64,000 nt of DNA from Brevinema_A sp051649245 (GCA_051649245.1 JBOFGS010000014.1:51426-115425); one strand, 5' to 3'. Counted from the first letter of the stretch, positions 7,362-16,508 are shown. The notes: a model not told the origin generated them from the sequence alone. Program-made: numbers and translations.

Positions 7362-9347
7362 GTGAAAAAAATATTATTTTTACTATGCTTTATTTATTCG
7401 ACAGCACATACTCAAAGAGTACAATTATCAAGTATTCCTGGACAAGATGCAGACATGAATATCAATGATATGCTGAGTCAGATTATGGCGCCTTATCATC
7501 AAGAGCTTTCTAATATTCAAAATAAACGACGTGATAAAGAAATAGAACTGGGATTACTTCGTGAACTACGAACGAATATCGATACCTTTGATCGAATAAA
7601 TCGTTATATTTTTGGATATGAATCCGCGTTTCGATCATTGACCAATGAAAATTCTGATCCAACGGCCTTGGCATTACAAGTAGAACGTATTGCAAAAAAA
7701 GGAGAATACAAGATTCAAATAGATCAACTTGCTCAAAGCGATTCTTTTTCGTCCCCTGCAGTTACATTAGATAAGATTATTCCTCCCGGAATGTTTTATG
7801 TAAAAATAAATGATCAATCTACACCTATTAATTTTATGGGTGGTAATATCCTTAATCTTGCAAATCTTCTCCAGCAACAATTATCCAATAATATCGATGT
7901 TCGTATTATAAACACTTCTGATAATACGAGAACGTTATCTATGAATGGTAAGAAAACAGGAGAAAATCAAAAAATTATTTTTGATGGAGATTTGAAACCA
8001 TTGTTAGATATTGAACTCTTATCAAAAGGAACGCGTGAAGAAAAAAATATTACATGGCCAAACAATCAGACTAATCTTCATATTTCAAATAATACCTACT
8101 CTTTAAATCTAAAAGAAAAAATAAAATCTAATAGCACCTTATCTTTTACAATCAATATGAAACAAATTACTCAAAACATTGTTGAAAAAAAAGAAAATAT
8201 TTCTTTATCTAATCTTAATGTAAGTAGTGTAGGTAGTTTTAATATTGAAGAAATTGTGATTCCCGGAACAACACCTATTCTAGAAGACTTTACAGTTAGT
8301 GTATCTACTAATTCAAATATGCCTCCCATACAATCATTAATTTTAAAATTTACAGATAATTTAGAAGAAAAAGTACCTCTTAGTAATCAGTCTTATCTTA
8401 TTGATTTAAAAAAATATGCCGAAAAATGTTTAACAAATATACAAATAACTGCTGAAAAAGCAGAAGTTGATATTTCTTCATTTCTTATTTCAACCACTCC
8501 TGAAGGAGCATTGAGACCGTACCATGTTATTTCTGAAGCACAAGATGCTGTGATAAAACTTGATGGGGTCAAAATAACTAGATCTCAAAACAATATTACA
8601 GATCTCATACCAGGTGTCACTTTTAATTTATTAGAATCTCGTTCTAATACTATTAATGTTAAAATTAAACCTGATATCCAACTCATTAAGGATACAATTA
8701 CAGAATGGGTGATTAGTTATAATTCCATCATGGAGGAAATTTTCACATTGATTACTATTCCTATTGAAAAAGTTGGTCGTTTAAAACGACTTCATCAACG
8801 TGAAAAAGATGGAGAAGACCTCAAAGAAGGTGCTCTTTATGGTAATACTAGTTTGATCGGATATAGAGATCGTTTAAGACGTGTAATTGGAACTGCTTTT
8901 GGAAATGATCCTAATAAAATCAGCCTTCTTGATCAAGTGGGTATTTATGTTCGTCGTGCAAATACAGTTAGTACTGATCCTGAATCTGTCAAAAAAGGTA
9001 CTCTTACACTTGATATGGGACAATTTGAAACAGTTTTAACAGATAATTTTGATGCTGTATCTGATTTATTTGTGAAAGATACAGATGGAGATCGTGTTGG
9101 TGATATTGGTGTGACGGTTATGATTCAAGAAGTAGATAATATGATGATTGGTAATACGGGTTATTTAACACGTATGGATCAAGAAAGTCGACGTATCATG
9201 TTGGATTTTAATTCTCGTATTGCAAAAAAACAAGATGAACTTGATCGTGTGGAACAAAAAGAACGTAGAGCTCTTCTTCAAATGAACCAAGCTATTGCAG
9301 CAAGTAAAGCTCAAAATGAATCTTTGAAACAACGTTTTGGAAATTAA
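7362..9347 (+). CDS. fliD: FliD-type flagellar filament cap protein with an N-terminal signal peptide
   Basis: The 661-residue protein shows both FliD regions. Near residue 115 is the N-terminal motif YKIQIDQLAQSDSFSS. The C-terminal FliD_C domain includes AVIKLDGVKITRSQNNITDLIPGV, YGNTSLIGYRDRLRR, TLDMGQFETVL and a terminal coiled coil, LDFNSRIAKKQDELDRVEQ. Length and the long variable middle match spirochaetal FliD. The start is unusual: GAGG lies 6 bases before GTG 7362, giving MKKILFLLCFIYSTA, a textbook Sec signal peptide with a cleavage site at STA. Flagellar caps normally lack one because the flagellar type III apparatus exports them. The family identity is firm; whether this is the working cap or a periplasmic paralogue cannot be settled here. 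Confidence 0.85.
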   Translation: MKKILFLLCFIYSTAHTQRVQLSSIPGQDADMNINDMLSQIMAPYHQELSNIQNKRRDKEIELGLLRELRTNIDTFDRINRYIFGYESAFRSLTNENSDPTALALQVERIAKKGEYKIQIDQLAQSDSFSSPAVTLDKIIPPGMFYVKINDQSTPINFMGGNILNLANLLQQQLSNNIDVRIINTSDNTRTLSMNGKKTGENQKIIFDGDLKPLLDIELLSKGTREEKNITWPNNQTNLHISNNTYSLNLKEKIKSNSTLSFTINMKQITQNIVEKKENISLSNLNVSSVGSFNIEEIVIPGTTPILEDFTVSVSTNSNMPPIQSLILKFTDNLEEKVPLSNQSYLIDLKKYAEKCLTNIQITAEKAEVDISSFLISTTPEGALRPYHVISEAQDAVIKLDGVKITRSQNNITDLIPGVTFNLLESRSNTINVKIKPDIQLIKDTITEWVISYNSIMEEIFTLITIPIEKVGRLKRLHQREKDGEDLKEGALYGNTSLIGYRDRLRRVIGTAFGNDPNKISLLDQVGIYVRRANTVSTDPESVKKGTLTLDMGQFETVLTDNFDAVSDLFVKDTDGDRVGDIGVTVMIQEVDNMMIGNTGYLTRMDQESRRIMLDFNSRIAKKQDELDRVEQKERRALLQMNQAIAASKAQNESLKQRFGN

Positions 9348-9395
9348 TAAAATAATTTTACGATGTAAAATATCATAATATAAGGAAGAATTTGA

Positions 9396-10343
9396 ATGAA
9401 TTATCGAAGATTAGGAAAAACAGGCCTTCAAGTAAGCTCATTAGCATTAGGAAGTTGGTTAACATTCGCTAATACCATAGAAAAAGAAACCAGCATTAAT
9501 ATTATTGATAAAGCATATGAGCTTGGTATTAATTTTTTTGATTGTGCAAATGTATACACACATGGTGAATCCGAAAAACTATTGGGTGAAGTTTTAAGTC
9601 GTTATCCTAGAGAAAATTATATCATTTCAACAAAAGCTTATTGGCCAATGAATGATCTACCAAACGGTAAAGGTTTATCACGTAAACATCTTATGGATCA
9701 ATTTCATGCATCTTTGCAGCGTTTAAAAATGGATTATGTGGATATTTTTTATTGTCATCGTTTTGATACAGAAAGTGATTTATATGAAACATTACGTACC
9801 ATTGATGATTTTATTCGTCAAGGGAAAATTCTTTATATTGGTGTAAGCGAATGGTCTGCCGTTCAAATTATGGAAGCATTAGGTACCCAAGATAAGTATC
9901 TTTTGGATCGAATTGTCACCAATCAGCCTATTTATAATTTATTAAACAGAAAAATTGAAAAAGATATTTTACCAACATGTCTTAGTCATGGTATTGGTGT
10001 CATACCTTTTTCACCACTAGCTCAAGGATTTTTATCAGGTAAATATCGAAAAGGAAAAGAAATTCCAAAGGATTCTCGTGCAGCAAACGAAAAAATAAAT
10101 GAATTTATGCAAACGTATCTTACTCCTGAAAATTTTGACAAAATTGAAAAATTTATTTCCGTAGCAAATAAAAAAGAATGCTCTCCATCTCAATTAGCAC
10201 TTGCATGGCTTTTACATAAACCAGGAATATCGTCTGTATTAATAGGATCCTCCAATGTAGCTCAGATAGAAGAAAATGTTAAAGCAATTGATGTTTTATT
10301 ATCAAACGAAGAAATGATTGAATTAGAAAATATTTTCGGATAA
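9396..10343 (+). CDS. Aldo/keto reductase
   Basis: The 315-residue TIM-barrel NAD(P)H-dependent oxidoreductase resembles the potassium-channel beta-subunit/YghZ group. It starts MNYRRLGKTGLQVSSLALG and has the catalytic set Asp and Tyr in FFDCANVYTHGESE, Lys in IISTKAYW and His in IFYCHRFD. The C-terminal cofactor-binding part is SPSQLALAWLLHKPGISSVLIGSSNVAQIEENV. The substrate is not predictable. AAGGAAG is 8 bases before the start. It lies between fliD and the rimP operon, whose promoter starts 4 bases after the stop. Confidence 0.88.
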   Translation: MNYRRLGKTGLQVSSLALGSWLTFANTIEKETSINIIDKAYELGINFFDCANVYTHGESEKLLGEVLSRYPRENYIISTKAYWPMNDLPNGKGLSRKHLMDQFHASLQRLKMDYVDIFYCHRFDTESDLYETLRTIDDFIRQGKILYIGVSEWSAVQIMEALGTQDKYLLDRIVTNQPIYNLLNRKIEKDILPTCLSHGIGVIPFSPLAQGFLSGKYRKGKEIPKDSRAANEKINEFMQTYLTPENFDKIEKFISVANKKECSPSQLALAWLLHKPGISSVLIGSSNVAQIEENVKAIDVLLSNEEMIELENIFG

Positions 10344-10346
10344 TTA

Positions 10347-10375
10347 TTGACAAATCAAAGATTATAGTATATAAT
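10347..10375 (+). promoter_or_regulatory. Strong promoter of the rimP-nusA-infB operon
   Basis: TTGACA (10347-10352), 17 bases, TATAAT (10370-10375): both boxes are perfect. The -10 region TATAGTATATAATATT is nearly identical to that of the tRNA operon promoter at 30045-30073. The expected transcript start is near 10382. Confidence 0.88.
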
Positions 10376-10388
10376 ATTCATATACAAC

Positions 10389-10416
10389 AATAAGGAGTCG
10401 CTAGAGACTCCTTATT
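10389..10416 (+). terminator. Hairpin in the early leader of the rimP operon (terminator or attenuator)
   Basis: A perfect 11-bp stem, AATAAGGAGTC with GACTCCTTATT around the loop GCTAGA, is followed by a weak T stretch. It lies after the operon promoter, within about 10 bases of the expected transcript start. It can end read-through from the aldo/keto reductase gene, but any rimP transcript also starts with it, so it could protect or attenuate the operon mRNA. Confidence 0.6.
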
Positions 10417-10439
10417 TTCATTATAAATAAGGATATGAT

Positions 10440-10916
10440 ATGACTGATTCTGAAATTATAACTCTTATCAATGAAAGTGTTACTTCATTAAAATTTGTTC
10501 CTTTAGAGTGCCGTATCAGTCGATCAAAAGCTAAAAATTTGCTCAAAGTGGTCATTCTCAATCCTCATCAAGATATTACATCAGATGATTGTACTTTTGT
10601 TGCTGATCTTTTATCTCGTCGTCTAGATATTGCAGATCCTTTTGATAAAGCTTATGATTTAGTTGTTGAATCACCTGGATTAGAACGGGAAATTAAATCT
10701 TGTTCAGAATATCAGTATTTTATAGGAAAAGAATTTTGTGTGTTTCCAACACCTGATATTCTTACAAAAGAAGGGTTGTTTATTGCAAGACTAATTAGTG
10801 TTAGTGGTGAAACAATAATATTTAAAAATGAACAGGAAGAGTTTACTTTAAATATCTCACAAATCATCAAAGCACGGTTGTATTGTGATTTCAAAAAAAT
10901 ATTAAAAGAAAAATAA
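10440..10916 (+). CDS. rimP: Ribosome maturation factor RimP
   Basis: This 158-residue protein is needed for 30S subunit maturation. Recognisable elements are CTFVADLLSRRLDIADPFDKAYDLVVESPGLEREI, which matches the conserved RimP core (the usual VSSPGLDRPL motif), and a C-terminal SH3-like part. First gene of the rimP-nusA-infB-rbfA order conserved across bacteria. AAATAAGGA is about 6 bases before the start. Confidence 0.9.
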   Translation: MTDSEIITLINESVTSLKFVPLECRISRSKAKNLLKVVILNPHQDITSDDCTFVADLLSRRLDIADPFDKAYDLVVESPGLEREIKSCSEYQYFIGKEFCVFPTPDILTKEGLFIARLISVSGETIIFKNEQEEFTLNISQIIKARLYCDFKKILKEK

Positions 10917-10948
10917 AATATACAGAGTAGTTTGAGTTGGAGGAATAT

Positions 10949-12304
10949 ATGGCCTTTCCTGATTTGATTGTCGCTTTTGCAAAAGACCATGGAATATCAG
11001 AAGAGCGTGCTGATGGAGTTCTCAAAGAAGCATTTATCACATTATACAAAAGAGAGCATGGAAAAGAATATGATAATATTGAAATAGAAATAAAAAAAAC
11101 AGGCATTTCATTGTGGCAAATAAAAACTATTGTAAATGAAGATGATCTCGAAGATCCTGTTCTAGAAATCTCGCCTAAAGATGCTGCTTCATTTACTTCT
11201 AATGTTAATGTTGGAGAAGAAGTTCGTATTGAAATTCCAATCGAAAAATTTGGTCGTCAAGCTGCTCAAATTATGAAACAATTACTTAAACAAAAAGTAA
11301 CAGATATACAAAAAGATCTTATTTTTGGTGAATATGCAGATAAAAAAGGAACTCTCTTTACTGCCCATGTAAAATCAAGGACAGACTCTAAGAATGGTGG
11401 ATATTATATTTCTCTTGATCCTAAAGGAACAGAGGCTTTTCTTCCTTATTCAGAGGCACTACCTGATGAAGTTTTGTCACCAAGTGATAATATTAAAGTT
11501 TATCTTAAAGAAGTTCTTCAAGTTACAAAAAAAGGTGAAAGTCAATTGATTTTTACACGTATAAATCCTGCGATTGTTCAAGAATTGTTAAAATTAAATA
11601 TTCCTGAAATTGCAGATGGTACTTTTGTTATCAAAGGTGTTTCTCGTAAACCAGGTGAAGTGACAAAAATTATTTTACATTCACTTGTTGATGGATTAGA
11701 TCCTATTAGTGTTACCGTTGGTAAATCAGGATCTCGTATTAAACCTATTCGTCAAGAATTAGGTAGTGAACGTATTGAAATTATTCGTTATAATAATGAT
11801 ATCAAAGAACTTATTATCAATGCAATCAGAGCAAGTCGTGTTCTAAAAAATCGTATTGCTGAAGTTTTTAATGTCGATCTTAATTATGACAGACATGAAG
11901 CTTCTATTGTAGTTGCAGATGAATTTCTAGCTCCTTTAATTGGAAAGCAAGGTTCTCATCAGCGAATGCTTGAAGAGATTATAGGATGGAAAATTCGTTT
12001 CTCTGCTTACTCGGAATTTGAGGAAATTTTAAAAGAAAAACAAAAAGAAGTTGATGATTTACTTGGCATTTCTGATACTCAAGATTATGAAATTATTGAA
12101 GATGAATCTATTTCTCTTCATATGCTTCCATTCACAAAAGATCAAATTGATGCTCTTGAAGATGCTGGATTTAAAAGTGTAACTGAAATTATTGAACTGA
12201 CTGTTGAAGATTTAACAAAAGAAACAGGTCTGAGTCTTAATGAGGCATTAGAAATCTGGAAAATTATTGAGGATAATATTGAAATTGAAGAAGATGAAGA
12301 ATAA
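10949..12304 (+). CDS. nusA: Transcription termination/antitermination factor NusA
   Basis: The 451-residue NusA has an N-terminal RNA-polymerase-binding domain (to about residue 125), an S1 domain (GTLFTAHVKSR to about residue 200) and two KH domains. The first KH contains SVTVGKSGSRIKPIRQELGSERIEII and the second EFLAPLIGKQGSHQRMLEEI. A C-terminal helix-hairpin-helix-like acidic repeat follows (DALEDAGFKSVTEIIELTVEDL). A start at 10937 is possible, but TTGGAGG lies 5 bases before the ATG at 10949. In other bacteria NusA acts on its own operon leader, relevant to the early hairpin at 10389-10416. Confidence 0.95.
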   Translation: MAFPDLIVAFAKDHGISEERADGVLKEAFITLYKREHGKEYDNIEIEIKKTGISLWQIKTIVNEDDLEDPVLEISPKDAASFTSNVNVGEEVRIEIPIEKFGRQAAQIMKQLLKQKVTDIQKDLIFGEYADKKGTLFTAHVKSRTDSKNGGYYISLDPKGTEAFLPYSEALPDEVLSPSDNIKVYLKEVLQVTKKGESQLIFTRINPAIVQELLKLNIPEIADGTFVIKGVSRKPGEVTKIILHSLVDGLDPISVTVGKSGSRIKPIRQELGSERIEIIRYNNDIKELIINAIRASRVLKNRIAEVFNVDLNYDRHEASIVVADEFLAPLIGKQGSHQRMLEEIIGWKIRFSAYSEFEEILKEKQKEVDDLLGISDTQDYEIIEDESISLHMLPFTKDQIDALEDAGFKSVTEIIELTVEDLTKETGLSLNEALEIWKIIEDNIEIEEDEE

Positions 12305-12354
12305 AATGACAAAAGTTTATAGAGTTTGTTATAGAGAATTACTAAGGAGAGTGT

Positions 12355-15075
12355 ATGCTTAAAGACGATGCGCAAAAAAAAGGTCCTAAAAAGATTAAAC
12401 TCAAAATAAAAAATATCCCAACTAGTGAAACCTCTAATGTTTCAGATAACCAAAATGAAATTGGACCTGTTTCTACAAAAGAAGTTAATCAAACGAATGT
12501 CGAAAATAATCTCGCTACCTCTACAAAGAGTATAGAAAGTTCTCGTCAATCATCTTCTATAAAAATTGGAAGTAATAACGAAGAATCTGATCAAAGAAAT
12601 TTGTCTTATAATAACAAAAGTAACTCCTCTAACTCTCAACGCATGAATGATCGTCAACAACAAAATCAGTATACAGACAGACCTCGCTATAATAACAACA
12701 ATGGTGATAGACCTCGCTATAATAACAACAATGGTGACAGACCTCGCTATAATAACAACAATGGTGACAGACCTCGTTATGATAATAACAATGGTGACAG
12801 ACCTCGTTATGATAATAACAATGGTGATAGACCTCGCTATAATAATAACAATGGTGACAGACCTCGTTATGATAATAACAATGGTGATAGACCTCGCTAT
12901 AATAACAACAATGGTGATAGACCTCGCTATAATAACAACAATGGTGACAGACCTCGTTATGATAATAACAATGGTGATAGACCTCGCTATAATAATAACA
13001 ACGGTGACAGACCTCGCTATGATAGAACATCTGAGAATGCTTCTAGACCAACAAATAGAGGTTATAATCAAAATCAACAAAATAATAATTCTAGATTTGC
13101 TCACAATAATAATAATACAACATCAACGACATCAAATTCCTCAAAAACAGAAAGCCATCGTCGCCAAGTAACACATAAAGATAAAAAAGTATTTGAAAGA
13201 AATAATAAGCGTATTCAAGAAGAAATTGCATTAAGCAAGCTTCAACCTATGAAGAAAAAAAGAGGTGAAGCAGCTATTCCTGAAGAAATTGAAATTGGAC
13301 CTATTATTAAATTGTCAGATCTTGGACATAAAATGAACTTAAAAGCTGCTGAATTAATTTCAGCATTATTTAAACTTGGTCAACAAGCAACAATAAATGA
13401 TGATCTTGATGCCGATACAGCTACACTTTTAGCAGATGAATTTAACTGTCGTGTTATTGTCAAAGATGAACATGAAGAAGTTCAGATTAAAATTGAAGAT
13501 GATCTTACAGAAAATTTACAACCACGTCCTCCTATTGTAACAATTATGGGGCATGTTGATCATGGTAAGACAAAATTACTTGACACTATTCGGAAGACAA
13601 ATATCATTGCTCATGAATCTGGGGGAATTACTCAACATATTGGTGCTTATTCTGTTAAAACCCCTTCAGGTGAGATGATTACATTTTTAGATACACCTGG
13701 ACATGCTGCTTTCACATCAATGCGTGCACGTGGTGCTAAAATTACAGATATAGTTATTTTAGTAGTATCAGCTGAAGAGGGTCCTAAACCGCAAACAATT
13801 GAAGCTTTGAGTCATGCAAAAGCCGCAAATGTTAAAATTATTGTTGCTATTAATAAAATGGATTTACCTAATGCAAATCCTGAAAAAATCAAACAAATGT
13901 TGGCAGAACAAGGACTGCTTTCTGAGGAATGGGGTGGCGATACTATGTTTATTCCTGTCTCAGCTATGACAGGTGAAGGAGTTCCAGAATTACTTGAAGC
14001 AGTATTACTTCAATCTGAAGTTATGGAATTAAAAGCTAACCCACAACGTTCTGGTTATGGATTTGTTATTGAATCAAAAATGGATATTGGACGAGGAGCT
14101 ATTGCAACCGTTATTATCAAAAATGGTGTCGCAAAAATAGGAGATAGCTATGTTTCTGGAACTACTTTTGGTCGTATTCGTGCAATGTTTGATGAAAGTG
14201 GTAAAAAAGAAGTTTTAGCTGGACCTTCTACACCTGTTGAGATTATGGGATTTGATGCTCTGCCGGAAGCTGGAGATGATTTTCATATTATGACCACAGA
14301 AGAAGAAGCTCGTTCCTTAGCTTCACGTCGTGCTATTCTAAAACGTAATGAAGATATCATTCGTCAGAAAAAAGCAACGATGAGCAATGTAATGGAAAAA
14401 ATCCAAAATCCAAACCTTAAAGAATATAAAGTTGTCATTAAAGCAGATGTTAATGGATCTCTAGAAGCTATTTTATACGCACTGACTAAGCTAAAAAATA
14501 CAGAAGTCAAAGTAACTGTCGTACATTCAGGTATTGGAACTGTAAGTGAAAATGATGTTATGTTGGCTCAAACATTGGCTGATTCAGATGCTGATGATGC
14601 TGCAATCTTAGCATTTCGTGTTCGTGTTGATTCTCTTGCAAAAAATAGAGCAGAAAGCGTTGATATTCCTATTCGTCGATATAACGTAATTTACGATCTT
14701 GTAGAACATGTTCATAGTGTTATAGAAGGAATGCTTGACCCTGAAGTGTCTGAAACAAAAATTGGTGAAGCAGAAATCAAAGAAGTATTTAAAATTTCTG
14801 ATGTTGGTAAAGTTGCTGGATCAGTTGTTACAGAAGGATTTTTACGTAAAAATAATGTTGTTCGTCTTTATCGTGAAGGAACACAAATTTGGTCTGGTTC
14901 TTTTAAAAGTATCAGACGTTTTAAAGATGAAGTTAATGAAGTTCAAGAAGGATTTGATTGTGGAATTACTTTTGTAAACTATGATGATTTCAAAGCTGGT
15001 GATATTGTTGAGACATATCTTGTTGAAAAAAGTGCTCGTAAGCTTGATTTATCAGAAAGCAATAAAAAGGATTAA
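12355..15075 (+). CDS. infB: Translation initiation factor IF-2 with a tandem-repeat N-terminal region
   Basis: The 906-residue GTPase delivers fMet-tRNA to the 30S subunit. The G domain starts near residue 395 with PPIVTIMGHVDHGKTKL (G1), then DTPGHAAF (G3) and NKMD (G4), followed by domains II to IV through the end. Residues 1-310 form a disordered N-terminal region with eleven copies of Y(N/D)NNNGDRPR and Asn/Gln/Ser-rich flanks, then a basic helix and the IF2_N-type segment LSDLGHKMNLKAAELISALFKLGQ. N-terminal variability is normal in IF-2, but such exact repeats are notable. AAGGAGAG lies 6 bases before the start. Confidence 0.96.
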   Translation: MLKDDAQKKGPKKIKLKIKNIPTSETSNVSDNQNEIGPVSTKEVNQTNVENNLATSTKSIESSRQSSSIKIGSNNEESDQRNLSYNNKSNSSNSQRMNDRQQQNQYTDRPRYNNNNGDRPRYNNNNGDRPRYNNNNGDRPRYDNNNGDRPRYDNNNGDRPRYNNNNGDRPRYDNNNGDRPRYNNNNGDRPRYNNNNGDRPRYDNNNGDRPRYNNNNGDRPRYDRTSENASRPTNRGYNQNQQNNNSRFAHNNNNTTSTTSNSSKTESHRRQVTHKDKKVFERNNKRIQEEIALSKLQPMKKKRGEAAIPEEIEIGPIIKLSDLGHKMNLKAAELISALFKLGQQATINDDLDADTATLLADEFNCRVIVKDEHEEVQIKIEDDLTENLQPRPPIVTIMGHVDHGKTKLLDTIRKTNIIAHESGGITQHIGAYSVKTPSGEMITFLDTPGHAAFTSMRARGAKITDIVILVVSAEEGPKPQTIEALSHAKAANVKIIVAINKMDLPNANPEKIKQMLAEQGLLSEEWGGDTMFIPVSAMTGEGVPELLEAVLLQSEVMELKANPQRSGYGFVIESKMDIGRGAIATVIIKNGVAKIGDSYVSGTTFGRIRAMFDESGKKEVLAGPSTPVEIMGFDALPEAGDDFHIMTTEEEARSLASRRAILKRNEDIIRQKKATMSNVMEKIQNPNLKEYKVVIKADVNGSLEAILYALTKLKNTEVKVTVVHSGIGTVSENDVMLAQTLADSDADDAAILAFRVRVDSLAKNRAESVDIPIRRYNVIYDLVEHVHSVIEGMLDPEVSETKIGEAEIKEVFKISDVGKVAGSVVTEGFLRKNNVVRLYREGTQIWSGSFKSIRRFKDEVNEVQEGFDCGITFVNYDDFKAGDIVETYLVEKSARKLDLSESNKKD
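12688..13017 (+). repeat. Eleven tandem 30-bp repeats inside infB
   Basis: Eleven in-frame units of 30 bases encode Y(N/D)NNNGDRPR; a partial unit precedes them and a single Tyr codon follows. Differences among units are mostly silent (CGC/CGT, GAT/GAC, AAC/AAT) or switch the second residue between Asn and Asp. The array can change length by slippage or recombination without breaking the frame. It is not a CRISPR: there are no spacers. Confidence 0.97.
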
Positions 15076-15077
15076 GA

Positions 15078-15458
15078 ATGATCAGAAAAAATTTTGGAAC
15101 AACTACTCCTTCTCGACGTACAGAACGCTATGAAAAAAATATCAAAAAAGAAATCGCAGATGTTATTATGAAAGAAATCAAAGATCCTGGTGTACATGCG
15201 TTAACAAGTGTTCTAGATGTTAAAATATCTAAAGACTATGAAACAGTATATGTCAAGATACGTATTTTTGGTTCTGATAAAAAAGATATCGTCAAAACAT
15301 TAGAAGCGTTACGACGTTCTGCTGGATATATTTCTTCTTGTGTTAGCTCAAATCTTGCTCTAAGACGAAGCCCCAAAATTCGATTTGAGCCTGTCAAAGA
15401 TGATGAATATGACAACATTTGGTTACATGAATCTAATTCTAATCAAGAAGATCAGTAA
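15078..15458 (+). CDS. rbfA: Ribosome-binding factor A
   Basis: The 126-residue KH-fold protein helps mature the 16S rRNA 5' end. Signature parts are RTERYEKNIKKEIADVIMKEIKDPGV, then VLDVKISKDYETVYVKIRIFG, LRRSAGYISSCVSSNLALRRSPKIRFEPV and a short acidic tail. The start lies 2 bases after the infB stop with AAAAGGA upstream, so translation is coupled. Confidence 0.93.
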   Translation: MIRKNFGTTTPSRRTERYEKNIKKEIADVIMKEIKDPGVHALTSVLDVKISKDYETVYVKIRIFGSDKKDIVKTLEALRRSAGYISSCVSSNLALRRSPKIRFEPVKDDEYDNIWLHESNSNQEDQ

Positions 15459-15472
15459 TATAAGGGAAAAAT

Positions 15473-16462
15473 ATGTATCTTTTATCAGAAAAGGTGAACG
15501 AATTAAAAACTTTGTTAAAAAAACAGCATCATATACGTATCATCTCTCATCGTAATCCTGATGGAGACGCTATCGGTAGTATGCTTGCGTTTTCTTATAT
15601 TTGTACAAAATTTAATATATCTCATGATTTATTTATCTTAGATAATATTCCACAGAATTTGACATTTTTACCAAATATTGATAAGATAAAATTGTACAAT
15701 CCTACTAATGAGTATGAAGAAATATTACTTAATGAAAAAACAGATATGGTAGTCTTTCTTGATTGTGGACAAATAAATCGTGCTGGAATTTTTGCTGATA
15801 TCATGACACCAAATCAAAAAATTATTAATATTGATCATCATATCTCAAATACTGATTTTGGTGATATTAATTATATAGTAGATATTTCAAGTACATGTGA
15901 GCTTCTTTTTCATATTATTCAAGAACTAGAGATAGAAATTTCTTTAGATTTAGCAAAGGTTCTTTATGCTGGAATATTGACAGATACTGGTTGTTTTCAA
16001 TATGATAAAACAACTCATACAACCTTAGAAGTAGTTGCAAAATTACTCCTAATTGGGGTAAATCCTTATGAAATGTTCTCTAATATTTATCAAAGTTATC
16101 CTTTATCTTGGCTTAATCTACTTAAGCAAGGACTTAATCATATAGAATTCTATCACAATAATTCACTTGCTATGATTCCATTCTCTCAGGAAGACTTTAT
16201 AGATGACTTTGATGAAATTACAGTATTGCTCCCAATTATTGCAGCAACAGAATCTATAGAAGTGTATGTATTAATTAAAGAAAAAGAAGATAAGACAATT
16301 TCTGCCTCCTTGAGAAGCAAATCTGATCGTATTGATGTTTCAAAAATTGCAGATGTATTTGGTGGTGGTGGTCATCAAAAAGCAGCAGGTTGTAGGACAA
16401 ATAACCACACATTGCATGAGTTCAAAGAAATGATCAGACTCGAAATATTAAAACATCTATAA
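15473..16462 (+). CDS. nrnA: DHH/DHHA1 phosphoesterase, NrnA-like oligoribonuclease
   Basis: The 329-residue protein has the DHH motif set: HRNPDGDAIGS (metal ligands), VFLDCGQINR, IDHHISNTDFGDINYI (the DHH motif) and LTDTGCFQYDKTTHTTLEV. It ends with a DHHA1 domain containing the substrate loop DVFGGGGHQKAAGCR. NrnA proteins degrade very short RNAs and dephosphorylate 3'-phosphoadenosine phosphate. Following rbfA is a conserved placement. The last codons (LKHL, stop) lie in a 28-bp perfect inverted repeat shared with the convergent kinase gene. Confidence 0.9.
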   Translation: MYLLSEKVNELKTLLKKQHHIRIISHRNPDGDAIGSMLAFSYICTKFNISHDLFILDNIPQNLTFLPNIDKIKLYNPTNEYEEILLNEKTDMVVFLDCGQINRAGIFADIMTPNQKIINIDHHISNTDFGDINYIVDISSTCELLFHIIQELEIEISLDLAKVLYAGILTDTGCFQYDKTTHTTLEVVAKLLLIGVNPYEMFSNIYQSYPLSWLNLLKQGLNHIEFYHNNSLAMIPFSQEDFIDDFDEITVLLPIIAATESIEVYVLIKEKEDKTISASLRSKSDRIDVSKIADVFGGGGHQKAAGCRTNNHTLHEFKEMIRLEILKHL

Positions 16463-16508
16463 AAAATAATCTCCCTTCAAGGAGATTATTTTTTATAGAT
16501 GTTTTAAT
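16447..16508. terminator. Long perfect inverted repeat: bidirectional terminator overlapping both gene ends
   Basis: Two 28-bp arms (16447-16474 and 16481-16508) match perfectly around the loop CTTCAA. The inner A6/T6 and GC-containing stem form a rho-independent terminator for either strand. The arms extend into both coding regions, so both proteins end with the same codons for Leu-Lys-His-Leu and TAA. Confidence 0.92.

Noticed and set aside
12688..13017. CRISPR-like periodic repeat
   Set aside because: Units are directly adjacent with no spacers and encode an in-frame decapeptide.
12550..13171. Long open frames on both strands across the infB repeat
   Set aside because: They exist only because a 30-bp unit free of stops repeats in three frames; no ribosome sites, and infB itself is certain.
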